Source: Congeria kusceri
Taxonomy: Eukaryota; Mollusca; Bivalvia; Myida; Dreissenidae
NCBI GenBank assembly: GCA_027627225.1
Contig: CM051029.1
Span: 2,288,078 to 2,352,077, forward strand
Length of the DNA stretch: 64,000 nucleotides
Reading direction: 5' to 3'
In this document: positions 49,301-60,999 of the stretch, in pieces
How the letters are laid out: each line of letters begins with the position of its first letter
How positions within the stretch are numbered: position 1 is the first letter of the stretch
The notes under the pieces: model-generated
What the model saw: only the letters and a program-made list of their open reading frames with translations
Told to the model about the DNA's origin: nothing
Databases searched by the model: none
Position numbers and translations under genes: made by a program

Positions 49301-52300
49301 CAAATTTCATACAAGGAAAATAAAAGTATGATACTTTTAATTGATGTTACAGACGCACCGGCTGTTCAGCGTTTGCAGAAGCAAAGCGTTCTACTCAACA
49401 AGTCTCTAACAGTTACTTGCACCTTAACGGATGCTGGTAATCCACCGGCCTCAACCTTTACATGGATAAGAAAAGACACGAGTACAGTGGTGGGTACAGG
49501 ACAAACACTCACAATCAACAACATTGGATTGTCCGATGAAGGTGTATACCAGTGTAATGCATCAAACAGAATGCAGCCTATTGGAAACGAAGAAGTGCAC
49601 GGAATCAGTCAGTCGACATTCTATATAAATGTTGAATGTAAGTTAAATAACTATTGCGTTGATATTTAATTGTATTACACCTATAACTTGAAAGAGCATA
49701 ACTTAATTCACGAATACATGTACACAAAACGCATTATATTGGCATCATACATGCTGTATCTGAAGTTACTTAATTATCAAAACAAACACGTATCTGAGTA
49801 AACAATTCCAGCGTTTGAAGAACTTGTCAAAAGAACGTTATAGAATGTGTGTATATTGTTTATATTGCAAATACGTATATTGTCACTCCGTATTTTATTC
49901 AAGCTTTTTAAAGTTTGGAAATTTAACGTATAACTGACCGAAGCGATATTAACCACATTAAACTATTAATTAATATTCCGTTATTTGTGCTATATTTTCC
50001 TTTATATATGTTGTTGTCTATCACACAATGTCTACTTTTTTTGAAAAAAAAGTTTCAATTATTTGTATTGGTATATTAGTGTTCAAATATAGCAAGCAAG
50101 TTTACTTCCAGACGGGGCATTTATACGGGCGTTCAGAGCAAATGAATCAAACACTACCATCATTGTTGACCAAGGCGATACATTGGAGCTGGTATGTGAT
50201 ACCGATGGTGACCCTCAACCTGATGTGAGTATCGTCAATGCAACTAGTGGAAGTGAAAAAAGCCTAGTTCAGACAGAAGCACAGAAAGCCAAAACTCACA
50301 TAAACCAAGCAAGATGTGAATATGATGCTGGAATATATAAATGCTTGGCTAAAAACCGTTATAACAAAGAACAACACAAACAGTTACTGGTTCTATTCAT
50401 TAAGTGTAAGTAATGAAGTATATCATACCGTACTTCCTTACGAGTAAATGCATTGGCTATAAATCTTTAAAAGTACATAACTATACAAGCGTGTTCTTGC
50501 ATAGGTTCACCAAGAGCGTCGCCATTTTCCCCTCCAATGACCGAATTGTACAGAGCTCCTAACGACTCGGCTGAGTTTACGTTCACGATAAAGGCCTGTC
50601 CTGAACCCAAGTCTTCCGACTTCACTTGGTACAGGCGTGTAGATGATGAATGGAAGATTGTGTCCATTGACTCCAACAACTTTCTGATCAATATATCTTA
50701 TGACAAACTACAGACACAACTGGTGATTTTCACTGTACAAGTTGAAGATTATACAGAATATATGGTGAACGTTACCAACACATTGGGTTCAACGGCGGAA
50801 GTGTTTACGTTACACGCACAATGTAGGTATATATTACAGCGTTGAATATGGTTTTTGTAAATTATGTTGTAACTAAACACATAGTCACACCTGTCTAGAG
50901 TTTAAAAATTGATCAATATAGTAGATTCTCAATTATAATCGCGTATGTATATACATAAGTTTTATTTATTATATACGATTGCATTTATTTTAGCCAAACC
51001 ATATGTTCCGAAGGACTTGCTAATTGACCGAGTAGGAAAAACGGACATTGTTATTACATGGGTTCCTGGTTTTAATGGCGGCCAGGATCAGAACTTTACT
51101 ATTCGATACAGAGAAGCTGATATTGAAAGCTGGAGCTATATCTACGTAGCAAGTTCTGTTATTAACCATACCTGGAGCATTGAGGGATTAAAACCTGGCA
51201 AGACATACCAAATCAAAATGCTTGCGGAAAACAAAATAGGCAAATCAGATTGGACACAGGAAATAACAGAAACTACTATTGTGGATGCAGGTAATTATAA
51301 CTGGTGAAAAGATTTATAGCAGTCTGAAGATCGACAAATGAATATTTAATATGTGCATTGATCTGTATTGAGTATCATAGTTCAGCTGTATATGTGTAGT
51401 TACAGTTGACAATGGCTCGGCTGCACCTGCTATTGGAGGCGCAATAGGTGCTGCTGCAGGAGTTGTTATAATTGTTGTCGTCATAGTTGTGATATGGATA
51501 TACAGAACACGAGGTAAATGTACGTTATTACTCGTTTATAAAATAATCATACACTTGTTATTGTTTAGTAATACGTATTACTTGTTTACAATAAAACATG
51601 TAAAATAATATTTTCATTAACATATGCAGTTCAGTGTTTACTACGACAGTCTCTGTTTTGTTTTATTTACTTAGTCTAAAGTACTTTGCATTTACATGTA
51701 CTTGTTTATATTGTGCTTTTAGCATTGCAACAATCTGATGCAAAGCAAATACCAACGAGAAGGTATGACTAATTTAGCATTTAGTTTAAATCATATAATC
51801 GCATGGTATGAAGTTTACAAAAAAGTTGCCTTTAGTTTATTAACAAATATATGTGTATGGTTGATTCATGTTTATTTTATTGAAGCAGATACTAGTAGCG
51901 AGGCAGTTCTATGGAATGTCCGTGTTTATTTTTCATTATTTATTTATTTATAATTTGATAGCGCAATGTATGTATTAGTTGTATTTCATGTATTAAATAT
52001 ATGTTGAAGGTCAATGAATCATGTAGGCGGAACATACCAAAATATAGGTAGGTAATGATTAATTATTTCCTAATAAATAGTAGTGCTTTATCCAATGCAA
52101 CCATTTAAAAATGTGCCTTTATACATTTCAATAGTCTTCTAATAAAAAATGAGATAAATGTTGTAAACTGCAATGCACTGAGCACTTAAGCAGAACCATT
52201 ATACAAATATCAGAAAATCATGCAGTGAAATACGTACCACAGCCAGACTAGGTCCAAAGTCTAAACTCTAAATCCGGATTTTGTGTACATTGATTTATGT

Positions 52301-53093
52301 ATCTCTACTTAATATGTACATCTTGAGAAATTAGTTTGTATAAACAAATCATGATATCGTTAGCTATTGCAGACCAGAACGCAGCCATACAATACGAAAT
52401 ACCAGGCCAATACGATGATCTCGTGATGGAAACGTAAGTAATTGTATGGCCGATATTACTATATATGTGTATAAATAGTATAAATCGGGTAATGTGATCA
52501 ATTATTGGGTGTGTCATATAATTATAAATATATTATTAAGAATCGTTTCAACATGATTTAATAAGTAACGCATATCGCAAATATTACCAATTCATAATGC
52601 TTGTTTTATATTCAGGCAAACTAGGAACGCCTCAAACACAGACGGAAGTTATTCAACCTACATATTGGGTAATGAAACTAATTGCCGTTATTAATGTCAA
52701 AGTCAGTAAGCCCACTATGTTAATAAAGTGCATTTATATGCTACTCATTCTGATATATGTTTGGATGGACACAGGCATGTTTAATCTTTAACGCTTAATT
52801 CATTTACACATTATAAAATAAGTAAAATGTCTGAGCGCTACTGTTTGAATACCAATCCTCGTCAACAAGGTTCACTGTTGTTTCGTTTTATGGCAGATGC
52901 TCCAGCTACCCGTTCTGGAAATAATTATGAGACACTTGAAGAACTAGAAGTCCGTGAATATGCGACTCTTAACTCTGATGACACGCGGCGAGCCATCAAA
53001 ACTTCGTCAGACATTCAACCTGAGATGTCAGGACAAGTCGTGTCATCAGACGACGATCGGGAATACGTTAATATGAAGCTTTCTGCACTGTAA
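40324..53093 (+). CDS. Intact Ig/FN3 transmembrane receptor with tyrosine-rich (ITAM-like) tail, 13 exons, 808 codons
   Basis: Exons: 40324-40381, 40567-40920, 48576-48899, 49353-49637, 50112-50405, 50505-50822, 50994-51290, 51406-51513, 51723-51762, 52010-52047, 52373-52433, 52616-52668, 52897-53093 (TAA). All borders are GT-AG; the lengths sum to 2427 nt with no frame break. Order by residue: signal peptide 1-20 (MNLNHLFRIIWITNILYITG); Ig 20-137 (TCSI, no clear Trp); Ig 138-245 (IRC..ITWY..FYCNVS); Ig 246-340 (VTC..FTWIR..GVYQCNAS); Ig 341-438 (ELVCD..GIYKCLAKN); Ig-like 439-544 (FTWYRR); FN3 545-643; helix in 644-679 (GVVIIVVVIVVIW); tail to 808. Tail tyrosines: YQNI, YEIP, YDDL, YSTY, YETL, YATL, YVNM. 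Intron 2 is 7.7 kb and full of transposons. Paralogue of 84-4402. The ligand is unknown; a surface signalling receptor is inferred. Confidence 0.85.
41902..42429. mobile_element. MITE with diverged inverted ends (CTG.CATA.GATAAC)
   Basis: The left end (41902) and the reverse complement of the right end (42429) share CTG-CATA-GATAAC, then TCGCGAA and CATTCGTGTTA, in the same order over about 55 bp with roughly three quarters identity. The interior is noncoding. It lies in intron 2 of the intact receptor gene. Confidence 0.6.
43181..43258 (+). other. tRNA-like sequence, degenerate
   Basis: 'GGGATAGCGTAGTGGATACCG' resembles a tRNA A box (TAGCNTAGTGG), and 'CCAGAACC...TTCTGG' further on could be a T-arm relic. 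The acceptor ends do not pair and the B box is poor. Most likely a tRNA pseudogene or the head of a tRNA-derived SINE, in the intron of the DDE-like pseudogene. Confidence 0.3.
45393..45500 (+). repeat. Tandem duplication of about 55 bp inside the DDE-like pseudogene
   Basis: 'ACCTGTACAACAGCGTGCGA(T/A)' and 'CGTATGT(A/C)AGACCTGGA' followed by 'CATCAAGACA' occur twice in a row, duplicating the codons for LYNSVRSYVRPGHQD in a shifted frame. A late local duplication that further disrupts the frame. Confidence 0.8.
46610..47735 (+). mobile_element. Penelope-like element, 5'-truncated, with GIY-YIG endonuclease end
   Basis: 46680-46800 reads LFNFLSKINSFHETINFTYN, the last part of a Penelope-type reverse transcriptase. 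After a frame break comes HPMSCKTNIPCSQVKRYRRI..KRSYPKEVIDKAF (46880-47050). Next are FVCTYNPSLPNFGKVLNNYW (about 47120-47175) and IIYLITCRKCLKLYVGQTNQ with NSHTFDMKHFPDV..SEHFNSLGHSI (47440-47610), the Cys motif and GIY-YIG-type endonuclease of EN-containing Penelope-like elements. Catalytic reverse-transcriptase motifs are missing. Several stops (47098, 47330, 47672) make it inactive. It lies in receptor intron 2 in the same orientation. Confidence 0.85.
47952..47981. promoter_or_regulatory. Cluster of CRE-like palindromes
   Basis: TGACGTCGACGTCA (47952-47965), a perfect 14-bp palindrome, is followed by TGACGTCA (47974-47981), 30-60 bp before the hammerhead-like motif. TGACGTCA is the consensus site of CREB/ATF factors. 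A role as promoter of the element is only a guess. Confidence 0.35.
48011..48050 (+). ncRNA. Hammerhead-ribozyme-like motif at the end of the Penelope-like element
   Basis: CTGATGA (48018-48024) is followed by hairpin GGTC-TTT-GACC (48026-48036), GAAAC (48037-48041) and a palindromic ACGT (48040-48043). TTACT (48012-48016) can pair with AGTAA (48046-48050) as stem I. This is the layout of type I hammerheads with a very short stem III, reported from Penelope-like elements. Against activity: an extra A before stem II and a G-G mismatch next to the core. Probably a relic. Confidence 0.5.
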
Positions 53094-53325
53094 ATGTTTT
53101 ATTTACGATTCGATACTGCTTCCTGTATACTAAACGACAGGAAAAAATCAACACATGTATGTGTAGGCAAATGTTTTGTATCAGATGGTTTAAGTAGTAA
53201 TATAATACATTAATTGTCAAAAATTACATTTTATACACAGCCTAACTGAATGGTCGGGTTAATGTCATATGCTACAACTGATCGATTCGGATTCATTTTC
53301 CCTTAAATATAGTATTTTATGTGGT

Positions 53326-53331
53326 AATAAA
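53326..53331 (+). promoter_or_regulatory. Likely polyadenylation signal of the intact receptor gene
   Basis: AATAAA lies about 230 bp after the stop codon at 53093, the first canonical hexamer on this strand downstream of the gene. Confidence 0.5.
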
Positions 53332-53349
53332 TGCTGTATTAAATCAGTA

Positions 53350-56005
53350 CAAGACGTCAAGTTGTTCATTTATGTTAAATAATTATTTGATTAAGTCGAA
53401 AACATTTCGTTCCTTTCTTCTTCAAATATAATCAAAAGAACAGTTGCTCACAAACACTCTACATATCACAAATACTCACAATTTCACTACACCAGTAATG
53501 ATTCTAAATGCTCATTTACACCATGTTAATTGCGATTTCGTAGATATGTATATTTGAACCCAAAAAAAGATCCAATGACAAGAACACAGCAATGTTCATT
53601 AAATGGTTGGTACGTCTTTACCGCAAGAACATAATTTGACTAACACCACTGGGCATTCAAGACGACATAATTTGACATTATCTAACAAATGCTGAAATAT
53701 ACTTGAGTAAAGCTCGGACACATTAACCTGACATTCACGAAAACATGATTAGCATAATACACGCTTTAAATATATCCTATATTAATAGTAGGTTTTGTTC
53801 GTGCAAGTTTTTCAAGTTATTATTGATGTCATAACTGTATCGTTAGTGGAATACATCGATTCAACAGGATTTCATGACATAAACCATATTTTATATTCAG
53901 GGTAAGGGACTTGACATGTTTGCATTATGAAGGTCAGTGTCAGGATAATGTTTCCGAGCTATAATCCAACATAAACTCAGTACGCAGCCAGAGTTTGATA
54001 TTATTTCGAGCATACACATTGCATCATGAATATCTTAAATTAATAATAGTGCATCTGCGTACCTGCTATTGTGCCTTTATTGCACAAGACCATTCTGTGC
54101 GAAAGTTGTAATGCGGAAAGGTCTTCAGACATATGTTCCGGATCGCCTGCTTAAAACATATCAACAACGACAGATATTATATATTGTAAATCAACATATT
54201 AATCACATTCAAAATGAAAAACATGAACATGCACATCGTTAAATGTGAGTTCGGAATAGCGATTTCAGTGTGACGAGTTATATAAATTTAACCGATTAGT
54301 AATCAACAAATACTTTTTTTCTGCAACATGTAGCGTGTACCGGATGAATGCGGAAGTTTAATTCCATAAAGAGGGTCTACACACATTTATGCAAATTGAA
54401 ATGACACACCGCTGACATACAGCAGTGAATTTAATCGAATGCTTATTCTAATATCGCTCTTCCTATTACCTAATGTATTCTATTATTTTCCATGTATTAT
54501 GTATTAGGAGTTTTAGCTTAATCTACCATCTTAGTATGACAATAGTTTTGAATGAACTGGTTTTAAACTTATCTGATGCAAATTTTCATTATTTGTAAAA
54601 CTATTTTCAAAACATTTCAAACGAATGATTAAATATGTGCAATGTTTGTTTTAAAACTTCCTAACATCAGTAAGACAATAGTTTAATACGATTGTAAGAA
54701 CGGATTATCAATACACAGGATATGTAGCTTGTAAATGAAAAAAAACAATCTTGCAAGCCTGTTTACAAGAATCTATAATTATGTGTATTAATACAAGCTA
54801 TTTATCCAAAATAATTGCGTGTAAGATAACTGGTAAGTAAATTTTTTTTAAATATTAAACTTCAGCTGTATGAACAAGGGAATAAAATAACAGCAACATT
54901 ATTTGCATCATGCGATCATGTATGGCAAGCAAGTTGCCGATAGCACAATTGCAAAAGACGTAACGAAATCGACAACACCAAACACAAGGGGTCCTATGTT
55001 ATGGTATTCAGACATCGTTCATATTCACCTATATACGCCATGTCTATACGCGATATACTTATGCTAACACAATGCAATGCATTGACAAATGGAGACATTA
55101 ATCATACATGTTATTCGACCTTTTTTTGTTTACATCATTTTTGTACGAGGACAGAGATTTCAAAATATGAATCAATACCAATTATCGGAAATATTAGTTG
55201 CACGGAATGGAGTTGTAAGCATGCAAGACACAATAGTCACATCACTGTCAGATTTACCATATAAGGGCATTACCAAAGGCGTGTTCATGTGATACAGGTT
55301 CAATGTAGCTAAGATGTACCCGGATGTACGTGAAACAAAGTCTGAAGTTTATTAAATATTTCACAAAGTGTATATTATGTTTATGTGTCTTTATGTATGT
55401 GTCATATGTATATAAATATGCACTAAATGCAACTGTACTATGTTCGTTCGTTAAACGTGTGATATGCGCGTAATGTGATATAGGCTTGTGTACATGATTT
55501 TAAGATCTTTGTCACGTTATGTAATCTGTTGTTGAATGTTTACTTTTAATCAAATCTGAGTGAAAATAATTACTTCCAAATGTATATATATATATATATA
55601 TTCGACTTATTTTATTAATCGCTTGTGCAACCAGATTATAGTTAGGTATGGCATTATAATGCCGGGTTAAATGTATTATTAAATGTTAATGTTTAATGAT
55701 TGTGTTACTAGTGCTATGATAACATGTACCCATGATCTGCCCTTAAATAGTATGCCAAATACTAGTGATAAAGATTGATACACGTGTGTAGTTCAACATG
55801 CTTATAGCATATAATCATTGAGCACGTACACACGGAATATTAATTAGAAGCAATTATACATGTATGCGTTAACTTAAATCATAAGTGATTTTTCTTGAAT
55901 TCTTTATTGTTTTGACAATAAAATGTATACATAGAGGAAGTTTAGTCTAAAATTAATGAGCAGCTGTGTGCGTTTCGGTTGAACGTTTTTTTAAGGAAAT
56001 TATTA
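53350..56005. other. Intergenic region between receptor genes
   Basis: AT-rich. Frames at 55001-55292 resemble nothing I know and lack splice support. A short (TA)n lies at about 55583-55602. The end next to 56010 may hold a promoter. Confidence 0.4.
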
Positions 56006-56009
56006 AAAT

Positions 56010-56085
56010 ATGAACACAGGCTGCAGTAAACCAAGCATGCTTCACCTTCGATGTGTCTTGATCTGTGTCGCGCATTTACTACTAG
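56010..56085 (+). CDS. Signal-peptide exon of a probable third receptor-like gene (partial)
   Basis: An ATG opens 25 codons that end in a hydrophobic run (MLHLRCVLICVAHLLL) and a donor GTATGT, leaving phase 1. The first exon of the intact receptor (40324-40381) has the same design: start codon, short hydrophobic run, phase-1 donor. I found no convincing second exon before the window end, so the first intron would be longer than 7.9 kb, or the exon is orphaned. Which protein it belongs to is inferred only from position and phase. Confidence 0.45.
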
Positions 56086-56089
56086 GTAT

Positions 56090-58600
56090 GTACATTTGTT
56101 TATATTTGTACACACAGCAATTCAACAAGTATATATCATATCAAACATTGTACTGAGTTTATCTAAACTCGTATAATTGTCATCCTTTGCACTTTCGGTA
56201 GTAAACATCTTATTATCCATGCGCACATGCGCGAAAAACCAAACCGATTAGTAAATTTAAACTGTATTTCTTGTCGTAATACTGGATTGCTCTCACGTTG
56301 CTGCAAATGCCATTTAAACATTAGTATAACCAATATCATCATAAAAATAAAAACGTTAAAGCACAGATTCATGTATTCATTGTTTAAATCGTTCGCTCGG
56401 TATCACAACCGTTTACTCGCTCACTCACTCACTTATTCAGTTACTAACTTATTCACTCTCTCCCAGGAGCATTATGAATGTTTTGTATTAAAATTGCATT
56501 TTAAAACGGCACGAAATGTAAGGAATTATGTGTATTCAAACATGTCGCATTAAGTTACGTACGGCAATTATGTTTAATTGATAAAATATATCACATATAC
56601 ATAAGCTTAATATTAACCTCTCAATATATAAACCTTGATGCAAACACATGAACACACTTGCCGACGTTGGATACACACTTTATGCTAATAAATTGTTAGA
56701 ATACCCGTTTGTATACATAAGAAGTGGCAATAAAGCTTGCATCTTTCTCAATACTACTTTTGGTATTGTAGTCCTTAGTATATTTAATATACACAACTGT
56801 AAGTAACTGATTAAAATGTATGGAATGGACATAATACGATGATGCATGCCAATGTTTAAATTGGCTGTGCTTTGTGAATGCTGTTTTGTATAAATATAAA
56901 ACAAATATAACAAATTAAGACTCTCGTTTACAATGTAGTTTTAATTCGCAATATATATGACAACGATATATAACCACGTTAGCATTGTTTGTTGTTTCTA
57001 ATCATGCGAAACTAATGCATGACCAGACATTTGTAGTTGACACAAGAGTTGTATATTTTCTGAATAATATAATCTAAAATCACACTCGGAAAAATTATGT
57101 GTTGGCGAATATTCGACGAATGAAAGATTTATTGCATTGTAATGTTATAGATAATAAATCGACGATGTTTACCGGTACTTCGGTGTGCCAATATAAATTA
57201 TACGTATTAACAATCAATCTGTTAGTTGAATTAAGATCGTTCGTTGTACTGGATTCATAATTTGTCAGCGATGTTTCCCAACTACGTATGTCATCGTTGA
57301 TATTGATGCATACTTCACAATTAAATGTACCCTATCGTGAAAGCATGTTTGAAAATTCGTGTCAAGTATATTTGCAAATGGATACTTGCCAAAAATTAAT
57401 AGCCGTAGCCTCGCCGAAATAGTATCACATCAACACCAAAAAATAAAACCCGTAGACGGATTGAAAACAAGATTGCAAATGCATAAACACTTTGACAGCT
57501 AAGTAAATATATACTTAACGTTGTATTCAAATTATACCCAGTAGTTTAGAGCATACAAGTACGTCACCAAATGAACACACGCACGGTACTAATCAAACAG
57601 GCATGAAATGATTGCGTTTTCATAAATCTATTTTCTTTTATCAAATGTTTGAACTACGGCAATTGCCAAAGTATAAAGAAAACAACAATTCATTATATTG
57701 TACATATTGTACTAAACAGCAATAGGCCAGATCTGTAGTATGAACAAATCTATGTACTATTTTGATAGACAATTCCTAGAGCATACACTATTCGTAAAAC
57801 ATGTACATGCATTTGAAATGAAAATATATACAAGTTGTTTATTGTTAGATTTTAATTTTTAACGACATGTTGCACGTAAAAATAGTTCATCTCGATTATT
57901 TTCCTTTAGTACTGTGATTGTTGATATATGCAATGTGTAGAAGGTTTTGTATTTTAGTTACTAAATGAAATGGTCCTATTGTATTGTAAGTCGATAAGTT
58001 ATTGTTAAATGTGTTAGGATCCATTTTAACGGCAATCTAGCGCACTAGTCAATACATTGTCATTACAGCAGACTAATTAATGGTGCGTCACATTGCTTCT
58101 ACCTGCGCACTTGTCAATACATTTTCATTATAGCAGCTAATTATTGGTGCGTCACAACGCTGTTACCACAACGAACATAATGAACATCCAATTAATTTCA
58201 TTATGTTGTGCTCAAGGCTAAATGTACGTTCATTTTATTGGAATGTATGTTTCTTCTTGTTTGTGCATTTTTGTCGCTCTTTGCAACTGATTCAACCCCT
58301 GCATATAGACAAAATATTGTATTATTAAACAATTTCAAGACAATAATATTTATATCGTATATCGCAGTGGTTGTTTTGATTTTAGTCGCATTTACCACAT
58401 AGGCTAACTTCGTAAAGACACTTTAAAGTGTAAGATAATGAATCGGTTGCAATTAAGTTACGCAAAATTATATGTACATATAGGATTTGATACTACCATC
58501 GTATATAGTGTATACAGTTGTTGTCAAAACTAAAGCATATCTGCTAATTTGATTACTTGTGTATTGGTAATTTATGTTTCATGAAGTATAGTTTTCATTG
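56090..58600. other. Noncoding, AT-rich
   Basis: No gene, splice chain or clear repeat, except a short direct duplication near 58040-58155 ('GCGCACT(A/T)GTCAATACATT' and 'TTGGTGCGTCACA'). If the exon at 56010 is real this is its first intron. Confidence 0.4.
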
Positions 58601-58619
58601 TTATTTTTTATTTTTTTCC

Positions 58620-59000
58620 ATGGATTTTTTTCCCCCCACATTTTTAAGTATGCTTTTTAATTGCATATATATGCATATTAAGCGTTATTTAACTGTTTGC
58701 ACTAATTCTTGTTTGAAAAATGTAATTATGATTAGAAAAAAATCCCACTTTTAAATGGGAAAATCATCAAGTTGGAAAAACACGTTATTTTATTAATTAA
58801 CAAGAAAACATATATTGGGTTAGTTAAAACATTGTGTTGTTTAATATTTCTGAATACCTTCATCAACGTTTTCTTAATGTTTACATTTTCAATTTTCCCA
58901 CTGGAATTTTTTCCCACTTTCGAAAATGGAAACATTTTTCCCACTTTCAAATATGGAAAAATGTGCCCACTTTTAAAACGGGATAATTTTATTTGGGAAG
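58620..59000. repeat. Local repeats of 'TTTTCCCACTTTCAAA' with inverted partners
   Basis: 'TTCCCACTTT(C/T)(A/G)AAA(T/A)' followed by 'ATGGAAA' occurs at about 58740, 58910, 58938 and 58967. Each copy is partly self-complementary (CCCACTTTTAAATGGG). Noncoding. Confidence 0.55.
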
Positions 59001-59684
59001 AAAATGTGTGTGTCCTCATTTCTACGTAATGTATTACTGTTTAAACTATCCTATTCAATGTCTAAATTATCAGAATTTCATTGTGTAAACGCATTATAAG
59101 TAGAGTAGAACCTGTTATACATAGGTCGAGCGCAGAACTGCTTGACATATACTGTACATTTTGGTTCAGCTAATTATACTATTAAAGTGTTAATACAATT
59201 ATTGCATATTACGCTTTATTCGAACGTCGATTCATTTTTGTCATCTATCAATAAGTGAATTATAAAATAAGGTTAGCTTAATGTTTCAAACAGTGAAGTT
59301 ATTTCGTGAAACACGAGAACACGTTTAAATGTGGGACACACATTAGTCCGCTCAGTTGATGACGACACTCAAATAAAAAATTTAAGGGTAATTAAATTAC
59401 CGTATGTCATGTACTTATTGTTAATCTATTAAATATTTAATAATGTATAAATACAAGTAATACAAATTAGTTGAGATATTTTGTAGCATTTCCCAAGTTT
59501 GAATAAGTATTAACGAAATGTATGCGGATAAGGAAACTATATTTGGGTCGTTTTAAATCGATTTCTGCTAAAAAAGAATTTTCAACTTTAAACAATGTAC
59601 AAAAATCAATTTCTTGATCATTAGTTACAGCTTATTTCAAATAACTATAATTTGATAATAAGAAAATACCCAAGAAAGCTGACC

Positions 59685-59844
59685 CGTTTTGATGACGATG
59701 ATGATAATGATGATTGTGAGGATTATAATGGTAATAATAATAATGATGATGATGACAATGACGATGATGATGATATTGATAATAATGATGATGATGATGA
59801 AACACTTACTGATACAAAACTTCATTATAGCGTTGACGATAATC

Positions 59845-59886
<42 letters not shown>

Positions 59887-59942
59887 CGGATGATGATGAT
59901 GATGATAATGATAATGATGTGGATGATGGGGGTGATGGTGCA
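59685..59942. repeat. (GAT)n-rich microsatellite
   Basis: A long imperfect GAT/AAT run. Reading it gives poly-Asp, poly-Met or poly-Ile frames depending on phase and strand; none is a gene. Confidence 0.95.
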
Positions 59943-60269
59943 TGATATTAAATGTGATATGTGTTTTGTTATATTATTTCGGTTGTGTTTCAAGTTGAAT
60001 TTTCAACGACATATTATGCACAGTTATTTTTTATCTGGTCCGGATACATAGCCCTCAACACAGATACAACCTCTTTTGTCAAATATATAGGATAGTTTGC
60101 AATATGTCATTCAAAAAATATATGTTTTTACTTATTCATGTATGTACGTATACAATAAAACAAAACATATCATACATTTTCGGTGAATTATTTTAGTGCA
60201 ATTAAAAATGTAAACACGACACTGTGTTGGATAAATACACATGCGCCCCATGTCCCGCTTGGACAGCCC

Positions 60270-60660
60270 ATTTGAAAACCAAATTAGGTCAAGGTCAAAG
60301 TAAGGTTGGGTGATATGGGTGGATTGTGAATAGTCATAAGCAACAACTGTGTAAGTATTCAAGTGTTGTAACAAACTGTGTTGGTGCTAGACAAAACGGT
60401 AAAATCTAGTTCACCAAAAAACATCCTATTTGAATTGTTAGTGCAAATTAGGTCAAGGTCAAGGTTACAGTGAGGTTGGTGGATATGGGTGGATATAAAC
60501 TGGTCATAAGCAACAACTGTGTAATTAACCGAGTGTTGTAGTAAGCAGTGTTGGTGCTAAACGAAACGGTAAAATCTACTTTACCTTGTCACTGACGCAC
60601 TGAAGGACGGACGGACGGACAGGACAATCACTGTATTCCTCCCTCATCAAGAAGCCGGTA
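60270..60660. repeat. Dispersed repeat, two units of about 165 bp, ending in (GGAC)n
   Basis: 'AAATTAGGTCAAGGTCAA' and 'GTCATAAGCAACAACTGTGTAA' followed by 'GTGTTGGTGCTA...AAACGGTAAAATCTA' occur at 60279-60410 and 60446-60585. 'GGACGGACGGACGGACAGGAC' and 'CCTCCCTCATCAAGAAGCCGG' follow. A common type of dispersed repeat in bivalves. Confidence 0.75.
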
Positions 60661-60864
60661 GCATAAAAACAAAGTTGGGAACACATATATCAGACGGACA
60701 TATGCTAAATCTGAAAACTATAAGCTTCGGCACGGTAAAATATACATGTGTGTATAATTATATTCTGAAAAAAGTAACGTTAAATTTGATGTCAGCTAAA
60801 TAAGTAAAATACCATAAAAAAACAAAGTATAAATATCAAATGTGATGTTATACCAATAATAATT

Positions 60865-60990
60865 GTACAGCTACTGTTGCTGTAGCTGATGGTGTTGCTG
60901 CCACAAAAACAACAACTACTACTACTATTACTACTACTACAACACACTACTACTTCTACTTCTACTACTACTAGTACTATACTATTACTG
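60865..60990. repeat. (ACT)n/(ACA)n trinucleotide run
   Basis: Imperfect CTA/CTT/CAA trinucleotides. The minus-strand frame rich in Ser and Val is an artefact. Confidence 0.85.
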
Positions 60991-60999
60991 CTTGTATAG

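Noticed and set aside
55001..55292. Two overlapping frames downstream of the receptor gene
   Set aside because: Looked at as possible exons; no motif, no suitable acceptor or donor, and the two frames compete with each other.
59637..60051. Poly-Asp, poly-Met and poly-Ile frames
   Set aside because: Three readings of one (GAT)n tract; no start context, splice sites or domain.
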